DNA of 64,000 nt from Slackia equolifaciens (GCF_003725995.1 NZ_QIBX01000007.1:47250-111249); one strand, 5' to 3'; counted from the stretch's first letter, positions 28,337-36,753 are shown. The notes: generated from the sequence alone by a model not told the origin. Made by a program: numbers and translations.

Positions 28337-29023
28337 ATGATTGATACCAAGGCGTTTCGGAGCTTGAGCTACGGGCTCTACCTTGTCACGGCGAAGGCGG
28401 GCGAGAAGCAGGCGGGTTGTGTGGTCAACACATTCGCCCAGGTCACGTCGCAGCCCCCTCAGGCGAGCATCGCCATCAATAAAGAAAACTTCACCACAGG
28501 CGTCATTTTGGAGGCGGGCCGCTTCGAGGTGAGCGTGCTTGCCCAGGATGCCCCGATGGAACTCATCGGCCGCTTCGGCTTTCACACCAGCGCCGATACC
28601 GACAAATTCTCCGACACGCAAATCGCCCTCGATGAGGCGGACATTCCCTATGTTGCCGAGCATACCGTGGCGCATTTTCGCGTCAACGTGAAGCAGACGT
28701 TAGATCTGGGCACGCACATCTACATCATGGGGGAGGTCGAAGAATCCTCGGTGCTCTCTAAGGACGAGCCCATGACGTATGCGTATTATCATCAGGTAAA
28801 GGGAGGCAAGACTCCGCCTAAGGCTTCGAGTTACGAAGGCCCCGCCGAGCCCGGCGCGCCCGTCGCGGCCGATGGTGCAGCCTCTGCAGCTGATGGCGCA
28901 CCCAAGTTTGCCTGGCGTTGCACCGTTTGCGGCCATATCGAGTATGTGGACGAGCTGCCCGATGATTTCACCTGCCCCATCTGCGGCGTCGGGAAAGAGA
29001 TGTTTGAACTCATCGAGCTGTAG
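28337..29023 (+). CDS. High-molecular-weight rubredoxin (flavin reductase-rubredoxin fusion)
   Basis: 228 residues from MIDTKAFRSLSYGLY, ribosome site GGAAAGGGG. Residues 1-150 are a flavin-reductase-like FMN-binding domain (QAGCVVNTFAQVTSQPP, HFRVNVKQTLDLGTHIYIMGEV); an Ala/Pro-rich linker leads to a rubredoxin domain with Fe-binding CTVCG and CPICG pairs. Fusions of this kind (Hrb) pass electrons from NADH to flavodiiron proteins to remove O2 or NO in anaerobes. It is monocistronic as far as can be seen. An earlier ATG 78 bases upstream lacks a ribosome site. Confidence 0.93.
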   Translation: MIDTKAFRSLSYGLYLVTAKAGEKQAGCVVNTFAQVTSQPPQASIAINKENFTTGVILEAGRFEVSVLAQDAPMELIGRFGFHTSADTDKFSDTQIALDEADIPYVAEHTVAHFRVNVKQTLDLGTHIYIMGEVEESSVLSKDEPMTYAYYHQVKGGKTPPKASSYEGPAEPGAPVAADGAASAADGAPKFAWRCTVCGHIEYVDELPDDFTCPICGVGKEMFELIEL

Positions 29024-29112
29024 CCCTCCATACTTTCCGGGGGGGCGCACATGTGCATCTGGCGAGTAAAATGCATATTTTGACTAAAAAATTGAATATA
29101 ACGAATTTTTTC

Positions 29113-29141
29113 TTGCAATTAGCCCTGTCGTCGCGTAAGGT
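29113..29141 (+). promoter_or_regulatory. Promoter of the argG leader transcript
   Basis: TTGCAA (29113-29118), a 17-bp spacer and TAAGGT (29136-29141), preceded by a T-rich stretch. The predicted transcript start at about 29149 is followed by a 7-bp hairpin ACTCCAC/GTGGAGT (29152-29169). Confidence 0.6.
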
Positions 29142-29238
29142 AGCACCATTCACTCCACCGGAGTGGAGTTAGGCGCGCAAGCGCCGGGGCAATGCAAGCC
29201 GGCAATATGTCACACACGTCAGGAAAGGAGCAGGCAGC

Positions 29239-29337
29239 ATGGCAACTCGTACCGCACAGCAGCTTTCTTTCCGACGCCAGGGCCGACGATTCAGCGTGCG
29301 ACGAGCTCGCATGGTGTCTGCGGTCCGCGTGGGGTAA
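29239..29337 (+). CDS. Arginine-rich leader peptide upstream of argG
   Basis: A 32-codon open frame with a near-perfect ribosome site (AGGAAAGGAG, eight bases before the ATG). Nine of 32 residues are Arg: positions 4, 12, 13, 16, 17, 21, 22, 24 and 30, including three adjacent Arg pairs. It ends 34 bases before a terminator and 217 bases before argG. Such a peptide would slow the ribosome when charged tRNA-Arg is scarce, the logic of his, trp and leu leaders. The peptide itself probably has no other function. Confidence 0.85.
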   Translation: MATRTAQQLSFRRQGRRFSVRRARMVSAVRVG

Positions 29338-29386
29338 TTCCCCGTGTGATTTCCAATAGGAGCGCAAGGCAGCATCCGGGCTCGTC
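29300..29386 (+). promoter_or_regulatory. Antiterminator pairing of the argG attenuator
   Basis: GACGAGCTCG at 29300-29309, inside Arg codons 21-24 of the leader, can pair over ten positions (one G-U) with CGGGCTCGTC at 29377-29386. The latter overlaps the left arm and loop of the terminator, so the two structures exclude each other. A ribosome stalled at Arg codons 12-17 would leave 29300-29309 free to pair; one that moves on would cover it and allow termination. Confidence 0.75.
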
Positions 29387-29403
29387 CCGGGTGCTTCTTT
29401 TTT
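29372..29403 (+). terminator. Attenuator terminator before argG
   Basis: Nine-base-pair stem (29372-29380 with 29386-29394, one G-U), CTCGT loop, then TTCTTTTTT (29395-29403). It precedes, rather than follows, the structural genes. Confidence 0.88.
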
Positions 29404-29554
29404 GCCCTGATTCGGCTTGAAAGCGGAGCCGCAACCTCTCATCAAGGTCCGCAGCTCCAGCAGGCACCAACGTTAGACAAGCGCAATGCGCAGCAGGAAC
29501 GCCCCGCAAGGGCGCACGAACCGCCCCGCGGGGCATAGGAAGGCAGGGTCAACC

Positions 29555-30793
29555 ATGGCACAGGAAAACGAAAAGGAAAAGGTCGTTCTCGCATACTCCG
29601 GCGGCTTGGATACGTCGGTATGTCTCAAGTGGCTGCAGGTGGAGAAGGGCCTGGATGTCATCGCTCTCTGTGGCAATGTGGGCCAGGACGAAGAGGACCT
29701 TGAGTACATCAAGCAGAAGGCGCTGGACATGGGCGCCATCGCCTCCTACGCGCTGGACATGCGCGAGGAGTATGCCGAAGGCTACCTGACCCGCGCGATT
29801 GCCGCTAATGGCCTGTATGAGAACGAGTACCCGCTGCTTTCTGCTCTTTCGCGCCCCCTGCTGTCCAAGCACCTCGTTGATCTTGCGCATGAGTACGGCG
29901 CCAAGTACGTCGCCCACGGCTGCACGGGCAAGGGCAATGACCAGGTGCGCTTCGAGACCTCCATCAAGGCGCTCGACCCCACGCTGGAAATTCTCGCCCC
30001 TGTGCGCGAGTGGGATATGCACGATCGCGATCAGGAGATGGATTGGGCCAAGACGCACGGCGTGCCGGTTCCCACCACCAAGTCCTCTCCGTACTCCATC
30101 GATGACAACCTGTGGGGCCGCGCCATCGAATGCGGCGTGCTGGAAAACCCCTGGAACGAGCCTCCCGCAGACATCTGGACCCTCACCGTTGACCCTGAGG
30201 AAGCGCCCGATAAGCCCGAGTACGTGGAGATTGGCTTTGAGGCTGGCGTGCCGTGCTCGCTCAACGGCAAGGAGATGCCCCTGCTCGATATCGTGAAAGA
30301 GCTCAACATCATCGCTGGCGCCAACGGATTCGGCCGTTTGGACATGGTGGAAAACCGCCTCGTGGGCGTGAAGTCGCGCGAATGCTACGAGGTCCCCGCC
30401 GCTCAGACGCTCATCATGGCGCACAAGGCGCTCGAGGCGCTTACCCTCGACCGTGAGACGCAGCACTACAAGCTTGGCGTAGAGCAGCAGTGGGCCACCT
30501 GCGTGTACTACGGCCAGTGGTTCTCGCCGCTCAAGATGGCGCTCGACGCGTTCTGCGCGCAGACCCAGCAGTTCGTCACCGGCGAGGTGAAGGTGAAGTT
30601 CTATAAGGGAAATTGCACGGTGATGGGACGCAAGAGCCCCTACTCGCTGTATGATTTCGGTCTGGCGAGCTACGGCGCTGATGACACCTTCAACCATCAG
30701 GCGGCCAAGGGCTTCATCGACCTGTTCAGCCTGCCCATCGTGGTGTGGTCGGCCAAGCAGGGTGCGGGCGCCAAAGAGGCCTCCGCGGAATAG
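29555..30793 (+). CDS. argG: Argininosuccinate synthase
   Basis: 412 residues from MAQENEKEKVVLAYSGGLDTS; the frame is open 23 codons further upstream, but AGGAAGGCAGGG precedes this ATG. The ATP-pyrophosphatase motif AYSGGLDTS is at 11-19; further family motifs are HGCTGKGNDQVRFE, EWDMHDRDQEMDWAKTHG and YSIDDNLWGRAIECG. It joins citrulline and aspartate to argininosuccinate in arginine synthesis. Transcription is likely controlled by the upstream arginine attenuator. argH follows after 156 bases. Confidence 0.98.
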   Translation: MAQENEKEKVVLAYSGGLDTSVCLKWLQVEKGLDVIALCGNVGQDEEDLEYIKQKALDMGAIASYALDMREEYAEGYLTRAIAANGLYENEYPLLSALSRPLLSKHLVDLAHEYGAKYVAHGCTGKGNDQVRFETSIKALDPTLEILAPVREWDMHDRDQEMDWAKTHGVPVPTTKSSPYSIDDNLWGRAIECGVLENPWNEPPADIWTLTVDPEEAPDKPEYVEIGFEAGVPCSLNGKEMPLLDIVKELNIIAGANGFGRLDMVENRLVGVKSRECYEVPAAQTLIMAHKALEALTLDRETQHYKLGVEQQWATCVYYGQWFSPLKMALDAFCAQTQQFVTGEVKVKFYKGNCTVMGRKSPYSLYDFGLASYGADDTFNHQAAKGFIDLFSLPIVVWSAKQGAGAKEASAE

Positions 30794-30949
30794 CCCCATG
30801 GCCTGCGGTTCGAAGGTCCGATAACCGATATTCGCAGCGGCGCGTCTTGCGGGGCGCGCCGTTTGCCGTATTGTTTCAACAGCCGCAAGGCTCGCGTTGT
30901 AACGCATGCATTCCGCATCAAGATGCGCAAGAGGAGAAAGGTGCCCCAG

Positions 30950-32362
30950 ATGGCGTTGTGGTCTGGCAGATTCGAGAAGAGCGTGGGTTCGTTCACGCAG
31001 GCGTTCGGCGCGTCGTTGCCCGTGGACAAATCCATGTATTCCCAAGACATCAAGGGCTCCATCGCCCATGCTAAGATGCTGGCGGCGCAGGGCATCATCT
31101 CGCGTACCGACCTTGAAAAGATCGAGGTGGGCCTGCTTGAAATCGAGAACCAGATCGAGCAGGGCAAGTTCCGCTTCGATATCAATGACGAAGACATCCA
31201 TATGGCCATCGAGAAGACGCTGATCGAGGACATCGGCGTGGCGGGCGCGCGTCTGCACACCGGGCGCTCGCGCAACGATCAGGTGGCAACTGACACGCGC
31301 CTGCATGCGAAAGACCTGCTTCATGAGCTGCTCACGCAAAACTGCGCCCTGCGCGGCGTTCTCTATGCCAAGGCGCGCGACAACTTCGATGTGATCATGC
31401 CAGGCTATACGCACTTGCAGCATGCTCAGCCGGTGCTGTTCAGCCATCACATGCTCGCGTATTTCTGGATGTTCACGCGCGATTTCAAACGTCTGACCTA
31501 TGCGCTCAAGGCGGCTGACGCCAATCCGCTCGGCAGCGCGGCGCTGGCGGGCACCACCTATCCGCTGGATCGCCAGATGACCACCGAGCTTTTGGATTTC
31601 GACCATCCTATTCCCAACTCGATGGACGCTGTGTCCGATCGCGATTATCTGCTTGATCTGGAATATGCTTGCAGCGTGTCCATGATGCATCTGTCGCGCT
31701 TGTGCGAAGAGATCATTCTGTGGAGCTCCACCGAGTTCGGCTTCATTACCCTGTCCGACTCGTTTGCTACGGGCTCCTCCATCATGCCTCAGAAGAAGAA
31801 CCCCGATTTCGCCGAGCTCACGCGCGGCAAGATGGGTCGCGTGGTGGGCGATTTGGTTGCGTTGTTGGTAACCATGAAGTCGCTGCCTTTGGCCTACAAC
31901 AAAGACCTGCAGGAGTGCAAAGAGGGCGCGATGGACGCCGCCAAGACGCTGCATGACTGCATGGTGTGCATGGAAGGCATGATCAAGACCATGGAGCTGC
32001 ACGTGCCCGAGATGCGCGCGGCGGCTGGCAAAGGGTTCACCGCCGCCACCGACGTGGCTGATTATCTGGCCAAGAAGGGCATGCCGTTCCGCCAGGCGCA
32101 CGAGGTGGTGGGCAACCTCGTGCTCTACTGCGAGAAGCACCACAAGGGCCTGGAGGATTTGACGCTCGACGAGTTCAGGGAGGCGTCGGAGCTGTTCGAG
32201 GAGGACATCGTGTCCTCGCTCGACCTGGAGAAGATCGTCCGCGCTCGCAAGACGTACGGCGGCACCGGCCACGATGCCGTTAAGGTGCAGATGGAAGAGG
32301 CCAAGCAGGTCCTCAATGCCGATAAGGCTTCCATCGGCTACGTAGCCCAGCCGCTGCTGTAG
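30950..32362 (+). CDS. argH: Argininosuccinate lyase
   Basis: 470 residues from MALWSGRFEKSV, the usual start; an in-frame GTG nine bases upstream sits closer to the GAGGAG ribosome site and is an alternative. Family signatures: GRSRNDQVATD, HLQHAQPVLFSHH, and the fumarase/lyase motif SSIMPQKKNPD with the catalytic loop Ser. It splits argininosuccinate into arginine and fumarate. It lies downstream of argG on the same strand with no terminator between, although a GGCGCG/CGCGCC stem occurs in the gap, so the pair is probably cotranscribed. Confidence 0.98.
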   Translation: MALWSGRFEKSVGSFTQAFGASLPVDKSMYSQDIKGSIAHAKMLAAQGIISRTDLEKIEVGLLEIENQIEQGKFRFDINDEDIHMAIEKTLIEDIGVAGARLHTGRSRNDQVATDTRLHAKDLLHELLTQNCALRGVLYAKARDNFDVIMPGYTHLQHAQPVLFSHHMLAYFWMFTRDFKRLTYALKAADANPLGSAALAGTTYPLDRQMTTELLDFDHPIPNSMDAVSDRDYLLDLEYACSVSMMHLSRLCEEIILWSSTEFGFITLSDSFATGSSIMPQKKNPDFAELTRGKMGRVVGDLVALLVTMKSLPLAYNKDLQECKEGAMDAAKTLHDCMVCMEGMIKTMELHVPEMRAAAGKGFTAATDVADYLAKKGMPFRQAHEVVGNLVLYCEKHHKGLEDLTLDEFREASELFEEDIVSSLDLEKIVRARKTYGGTGHDAVKVQMEEAKQVLNADKASIGYVAQPLL

Positions 32363-32450
32363 GATGCCAGTAGGGGGCGGATGCGCCCTGCGGCGCCGCA
32401 GCGCTTGCACAGGCTGCGCTTGACATCTCAAGCCTGCGCATTTGAAATCC

Positions 32451-32485
32451 AAAGGCCGAGGCGCTGAGCGGCGCCCGGCCTTTTC
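32451..32485 (+). terminator. Terminator after argGH
   Basis: AAAGGCCG pairs with CGGCCTTT, with a second inner GGCGC/GCGCC segment, followed by TTTTC. It ends the arginine unit 90 bases after argH. Confidence 0.8.
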
Positions 32486-32682
32486 TGTATCCCGAATCGC
32501 TGGCTCAGCACCGCCAAAAAGCATTGCATCACTGCGACTGCCTTACTGTGCGCGTCTGTTGCAATCGGCATCCGACGGCGCTCGCCGCCTCTGCGGGCGA
32601 TGCTCCTTAAAAGGGGCATCGCAAGCGGGCTCGTTTGATGGGTTGTCGCTATTCCATCTCGTCTGTATTCTCATCTATTGAG

Positions 32683-32740
32683 TTTCAGGTATATTCGAAA
32701 TTTCTGCATTTGAATTCAAAATTTTCAGGTATAACTGAAA
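32683..32740. promoter_or_regulatory. Operator-like repeats before the second AAA ATPase
   Basis: TTTCAGGTATATTCGAAA (32683-32700) and TTTCAGGTATAACTGAAA (32723-32740) are 40 bp apart; the second is a near-perfect palindrome, and a degenerate third unit (32701-32720) fills the space. A TATTAG/TTAGAT -10-like element follows at 32749-32756, so the repeats overlap the -35. The surrounding gap 32486-32794 has no gene. Confidence 0.6.
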
Positions 32741-32794
32741 AATGAATGTATTAGATAGGGTTTTTACGGCATGCCCGAAACGATAGGAGGGAAC

Positions 32795-34045
32795 ATGAGT
32801 ATCCCCTTGCTACGTGTGGAACGGCCGAATTACCAGCGGGTTCTTAACGAGCTGCGCGATACTGAGCAGGTCAAAGTGCTTCAGGGCGTACGACGCTGCG
32901 GGAAATCAACCATTCTGGCTTCTTTCAAGGACGAGCTCATTGCTAGCGGCGTGCCGGAGAGCAATATCTTTTACCGCCGTTTTGATGAATTCAGCCTTCC
33001 CCTTGAGCAAACCGCCGAAGGTCTCATGAAAGATCTTGGGGCTGCCTTTGACTCCGCTAACCCCGATGCCATGATGTATGTCTTCCTCGACGAGATTCAG
33101 GAAGTTGAGGGGTGGGAGACGGTAGTGCGAAGACTGCACGCCCATCCTGGCGTTGACGTTTATGTGACCGGCTCAAACGCGCATCTTTTGTCCTCCGACC
33201 TCGCGACGCAGCTTGCGGGCAGGCAGGTGAGCATTCGGGTTTACCCCCTTTCGTTCGAGGAGTATCTTCGCTTCAAAAATGCCTATGATATTGCCTATCA
33301 GGACGCTGATACGGCTTTTTCTGAATACATGCGATTTGGGGGCATGCCCAGTCTGTTCTCGCTGCGAAGTGGAACGCCCGAGGGCATTGCGCGCGAGCTT
33401 TCTTCGATATTGGATACCGTCGTGCTCAATGATGTTGCGCGACGACTCAAAATTCGCGACTTGGCTTTGTTGCAGCGGCTTATTGCGTATCTGTTTTCTA
33501 CCTCAGGTAATTTGTTCTCTACCAATAAAGTTGTTGGCGCCCTTGGAAGCGCCAAAAGGAAAACCAGCTCAGAGACGGTGGATAATTATATCGATGCGCT
33601 TGAGAAGGCGTACGTTGTTGCGGAGGCCTCGCAATCGGGGCTTCAAGGCAAGGAGCTGCTTTCGCCGTTGAGGAAGTTTTATCCCGCGGATTTGGGATTA
33701 AGGAATTTCATAACCCATTTTTCGGCGGAAAACACGGGCTTTCAGCTTGAGAACGTTGTGCATAACGAGCTTGTGCGGCGCGGTTATGCGGTTGGGGTTG
33801 GCGTGCTCAGGGCGGGAGAGATTGACTTTGTGGCGCGTCGGATGGACGAACGCGTGTATATCCAGGTGAGCGAGACCGTTCTTGACCCGGCAACGCGCGA
33901 CAGGGAGCTCAGACCTCTGCGCGCTATCGCCGACGCGTTTCCCAAGATGGTGCTCACGCTTGACCGTTTTGGCACCGGCATAACGGATGACGGCATACGC
34001 ATAGCCAATGTTGTCGACTGGCTGCTTGGGGAGGTTGGGGAATAG
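32795..34045 (+). CDS. AAA ATPase with DUF4143-type C-terminus (second copy)
   Basis: 416 residues from MSIPLLRVERPNY; AGGAGGGAAC precedes this ATG, and an ATG eight codons earlier has no such site. Walker A GVRRCGKST (about 32-40), Walker B YVFLDEIQEVEGW (about 95-107), sensor VTGSNAHLL, and a mid-region PLSFEEYLRF then GGMP typical of the family. The C-terminal domain has FQLENVVHNELVRRGY, GEIDFVARR and YIQVSETV, a PD-(D/E)XK-like order. It is only distantly related to the ATPase at 10802 but shares its layout, including repeats overlapping the promoter. It ends 72 bases before a terminator shared with tRNA-Lys. Confidence 0.9.
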   Translation: MSIPLLRVERPNYQRVLNELRDTEQVKVLQGVRRCGKSTILASFKDELIASGVPESNIFYRRFDEFSLPLEQTAEGLMKDLGAAFDSANPDAMMYVFLDEIQEVEGWETVVRRLHAHPGVDVYVTGSNAHLLSSDLATQLAGRQVSIRVYPLSFEEYLRFKNAYDIAYQDADTAFSEYMRFGGMPSLFSLRSGTPEGIARELSSILDTVVLNDVARRLKIRDLALLQRLIAYLFSTSGNLFSTNKVVGALGSAKRKTSSETVDNYIDALEKAYVVAEASQSGLQGKELLSPLRKFYPADLGLRNFITHFSAENTGFQLENVVHNELVRRGYAVGVGVLRAGEIDFVARRMDERVYIQVSETVLDPATRDRELRPLRAIADAFPKMVLTLDRFGTGITDDGIRIANVVDWLLGEVGE

Positions 34046-34117
34046 CGCGGGGCCGCAGAGGGTTCGCTGGAAGCTGCTGTCCACATTTAACGATGCATGG
34101 CTTCTGGCCGAAATGGA

Positions 34118-34145
34118 AAAAGCCAGCCCTTTCGGACTGGCTTTT
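34118..34145. terminator. Bidirectional terminator, ATPase gene and tRNA-Lys
   Basis: AAAAGCCAG pairs with CTGGCTTTT around a 10-base loop; T-runs occur in both directions, fitting the convergent ATPase gene (+) and tRNA-Lys (-). Confidence 0.8.
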
Positions 34146-34155
34146 AGATTACGAG

Positions 34156-34231
34156 TGGTGGGCCGTGAGGGGTTCGAACCCGCGACCTTGGGATTAAAAG
34201 TCCCCTGCTCTACCAACTGAGCTAACGGCCC
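34156..34231 (-). tRNA. tRNA-Lys (anticodon TTT)
   Basis: 76 bases including encoded CCA. Acceptor stem GGGCCGT/ACGGCCC, D-arm AGCTCAGTTGGTAGAGC, anticodon loop CTTTTAA (anticodon TTT), T-arm GCGGGTTCGAACCCC. Confidence 0.97.
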
Positions 34232-34268
34232 ACGCTTTGCGCATCAATTAGCAAATGCGCAAGCATGT

Positions 34269-34297
34269 ATTTTACCGCCGCATGCGTAGCGGGTCAA
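34269..34297 (-). promoter_or_regulatory. Promoter of tRNA-Lys
   Basis: On the minus strand TTGACC, 17 bp, TAAAAT, ending 37 bases before the tRNA 5' end. It lies in the short gap after the ilvE stop codon. Confidence 0.8.
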
Positions 34298-34304
34298 CTC
34301 AAAA

Positions 34305-35339
34305 CTAGCACACCTTGAACACCCAGCCGTGCTTGTCCTCGACCTCGCCTTCCTGAATGCCGGTCAGGGTTTCGCGCAGCTTGGTCATCACGGGGCCCAT
34401 CTCGTCGTGACCCTCGGGGAAGGTGATTACCTCGTCGCCGTTGTGTATTTCGCCCACGGGGCTGATGACGGCGGCGGTGCCGCACAGACCGCACTCCACG
34501 AAGTCGCCGTTTTGCACCTCGGAGAACTTCACGGGGCGCTCGATGACGTTCATACCCAGGTCCTGTGCCACAACCACGAGCGAGCGGCGCGTGATGGAGG
34601 GCAGGATGGAGTCGGTGTGCGACTGCGGCACTACCAGGTTGCCTTCCTTATCCACAAAGAGAATGTTGGCGCCGCCGGTTTCCTCTACGTACTCGCGCGA
34701 CTGCGAATCCAGGTACATGTTCTCGTCGAAGCCGTTGCGGTGAGCCTCCATGGTGGGACGAAGGCTCATGGCGTAATTCAGGCCGGCCTTGATATTGCCG
34801 GTGCCGTGGGGAGCGGCGCGGTCGTATTGGGCCACGCACAGCTTGACGGGCTTGCAGCCGCCCTTGAAGTAGGGGCCTACGGGCGTCACCAGAATGCGGA
34901 ACTGGTACTCGGGCGCAGGAGCCACGCCGATGACCTCGCCGGAGCCGATCATGAAGGGGCGCACGTACAGCGTGGCGCCGGAGCCATAGGGCGGCACCCA
35001 TGCGGCGTTGGCGGCAACGACCTGCTTGACGGCATCGATGAAGCGGTCCTTAGGGAAGGGCGGCATTTCCAGACGCTCGGCCGAGGTGTACATACGGTCG
35101 GCGTTGAGGTCGGGGCGGAAGCATACGATATCGCCTTCTTTGGTGGTGTAGGCCTTCAGGCCCTCGAACACTTCCTGGCAGTAATGGAAGATGCCGGCGC
35201 ATTCGGAAAGCGTGATGGTATGGTCGGGCGTAATCTCGCCCTCATCCCATTCGCCGTCCTTCCAATGCGCGACAAAGCTTGCGTCTGTCGGCTGATAGCT
35301 GAAGCTCAGGTTGCCCCAGTCCAGATCCTTCTTTTCCAT
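34305..35339 (-). CDS. ilvE: Branched-chain amino-acid aminotransferase
   Basis: 344 residues, the longer type II form. PLP-binding Lys184 lies in GNIKAGLNYA; other family motifs are CQEVFEGLKAY, LYVRPFMIGSGE, EETGGANILFV and SILPSITRRSL. It carries out the last step of valine, leucine and isoleucine synthesis with glutamate as amino donor. Ribosome site AGGAAG. It is away from the ilvA-leu group in this window. The upstream gap 35340-35674 holds no clear gene. Confidence 0.96.
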   Translation of the reverse strand: MEKKDLDWGNLSFSYQPTDASFVAHWKDGEWDEGEITPDHTITLSECAGIFHYCQEVFEGLKAYTTKEGDIVCFRPDLNADRMYTSAERLEMPPFPKDRFIDAVKQVVAANAAWVPPYGSGATLYVRPFMIGSGEVIGVAPAPEYQFRILVTPVGPYFKGGCKPVKLCVAQYDRAAPHGTGNIKAGLNYAMSLRPTMEAHRNGFDENMYLDSQSREYVEETGGANILFVDKEGNLVVPQSHTDSILPSITRRSLVVVAQDLGMNVIERPVKFSEVQNGDFVECGLCGTAAVISPVGEIHNGDEVITFPEGHDEMGPVMTKLRETLTGIQEGEVEDKHGWVFKVC

Positions 35340-35674
35340 CGTGCGACTTCCTTTCCCTGTGGGCTACGCGGCACCGGTCTGCGCTTTGTCCGCTGGACAT
35401 CCGCCGGCTCATGCCTGTCGATTGCGCGCTCGTCATGCAAATGCTTTCAGATTGCGCGCAGGCGGGACTGCCCGTTTGCCAGAACGTCAAGGCGCTGCCG
35501 AATGCGCGACTGCTCGCGTTTCGTGTGTCGAATAAGTATGCGCCTTTGAGCAGCGCGGAAACGTTAAAAGTGCGAGAACATTTCAGGGACGGCGCTTTAG
35601 CGCGGTGGAGCGGCATTGTTGTGTTGAAATAATTGGGTTACGCATAGGATAACAAGACATTCTCCGGCTGCATC

Positions 35675-35703
35675 TTGCGCAGGCAACCTCCTTGCTTTAG
35701 ACT
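35675..35703 (+). promoter_or_regulatory. Promoter of tRNA-Gln
   Basis: TTGCGC (35675-35680), 17 bp, TAGACT (35698-35703), 37 bases before the mature tRNA. Confidence 0.65.
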
Positions 35704-35740
35704 ATCTACCTTGGCGTTCGCATAGAGCGATGCCGCAAGC

Positions 35741-35814
35741 TGGGCCATGGTGTAATGGCAACACAGGGGTTTTTGGTGCCCTTATTCCGGGTTCGAATCC
35801 TGGTGGCCCAGCCA
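35741..35814 (+). tRNA. tRNA-Gln (anticodon TTG)
   Basis: 74 bases with encoded CCA. Acceptor TGGGCCA/TGGCCCA, D-arm GTGT...ACAC, anticodon loop TTTTGGT (anticodon TTG), T-arm CCGGGTTCGAATCCTGG. The anticodon stem contains two G-U pairs. The last 20 bases and the following G recur 192 bp downstream. Confidence 0.92.
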
Positions 35815-36007
35815 GAGCTGTTGGATTTGGTTGAGCTTCTGCCGGGTCAATGCATAGGCGTAGGCCAGGCAAGGATTCGAACCGATGAGGTGGATTCGCG
35901 TCAAGAAAACAGCCCAGTGGGCTGTTTTTAGCGAATCGCCCGAGGGCGTAAGCCCGAGGGGAAGAGCGCTTGCATAGCAAGCGCGGGAATCCTGGTGGCC
36001 CAGCCAG
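35795..36007 (+). repeat. Duplication of the tRNA-Gln 3' end (att-like direct repeat)
   Basis: A 21-base sequence covering the T-arm end and acceptor end (35795-35815) is repeated exactly at 35987-36007. Between the copies lie the tRNA terminator, a GCGCTTGC/GCAAGCGC hairpin (35968-35985) and a degenerate inverted T-arm (GGATTCGAACC, about 35871). No gene lies between the copies. Confidence 0.85.
35906..35929 (+). terminator. Terminator after tRNA-Gln
   Basis: AAAACAGCCC pairs with GGGCTGTTTT around an AGT loop, within a wider GATTCGC...GCGAATC stem. Confidence 0.85.
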
Positions 36008-36015
36008 TACGTATT

Positions 36016-36042
36016 ACGCCGTTCTTCCGAACGGCGTTTTTT
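36016..36042 (+). terminator. Second terminator after the duplicated tRNA end
   Basis: ACGCCGTT/AACGGCGT stem, six-base loop, then TTTTTT within nine bases of the duplicated tRNA end. Its position is that expected of an original tRNA terminator. The remainder of the gap to 36233 contains no recognised feature. Confidence 0.85.
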
Positions 36043-36233
36043 CGCGTGAGGCGCTGCGACGCTGCGCGGGAACAGTGCACGCCGCCTAGCCATTCGTTCG
36101 GTCGTCGCGTACAAAGTACGCTTCCTTCCTCTCTCAAGGCTATGCGACGCACCCTGCTTCCGTTCGCTGTTTCGTTCCGTTTCCGCAGCTTTACCCCATA
36201 TTTCATTCTCGTTTTCGACCGAAAGGTACTCCT

Positions 36234-36533
36234 TTGGCTATTACCGGCAAGCAGGTTCGTCAGCTTCGTAGCTTGGCGCATCATCTCGACCCTATCGTGT
36301 TCATCGGCAAGCAGGGCATCACGCCTACTATCGTCGCGCAGACCAACAGCCTGCTCGAGGGCAAAGAGCTCATCAAGTGCACCGTGCAGAACACCAGCGA
36401 CCTTGATACCCAAGAGGCGGCATTCATGTTGGCCGATGCCACCGAGTCCGAGATGATTCAGGTCATCGGCTACAAGTTCGTGCTGTATCGCGAAAGCCAG
36501 CGCGACGACATAGAGCACATTCAGCTCGTGTAG
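36234..36533 (+). CDS. yhbY: YhbY/CRS1-type RNA-binding protein
   Basis: 99 residues, the size of YhbY, starting at a TTG with GAAAGG seven bases upstream (MAITGKQVRQLRSLAHHLDP). The conserved core VFIGKQGITPTIVAQTNSLLEGKELIKCTV carries the GKxG loop of the CRM domain, which binds ribosomal precursor RNA; E. coli YhbY associates with pre-50S particles. No ATG start is available in frame upstream. Confidence 0.9.
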   Translation: MAITGKQVRQLRSLAHHLDPIVFIGKQGITPTIVAQTNSLLEGKELIKCTVQNTSDLDTQEAAFMLADATESEMIQVIGYKFVLYRESQRDDIEHIQLV

Positions 36534-36605
36534 AAAACGGCAGGCAAAACCAAGGGCGCTGCGGAGCGTGGCGTCTTGATTGCCGCTTCGCGGAAACCAT
36601 GTATC

Positions 36606-36638
36606 GGCCGGGGCGCCCACGCCTCGGCCTTTTCTTTT
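36606..36638 (+). terminator. Terminator after yhbY
   Basis: GGCCG and GGCG arms pair with CGCC and CGGCC around a CCCA loop, followed by TTTTCTTTT. Confidence 0.75.
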
Positions 36639-36753
36639 GTCGGGGTCTTTCCCTATTGACCTCACTCGCCTTATTTTCTCGAACTCATGCGCGCAACTGT
36701 TCGCCAGAACGAATACAATTCAACCTTAAGTTTATGAAGGAAAGGGGCAACCG

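Noticed and set aside
29549..32524. 991-codon minus-strand open frame across argG and argH
   Set aside because: It is antisense to two certain genes, rich in His, Arg and Ala as expected from GC-rich shadow frames, and has no ribosome site.
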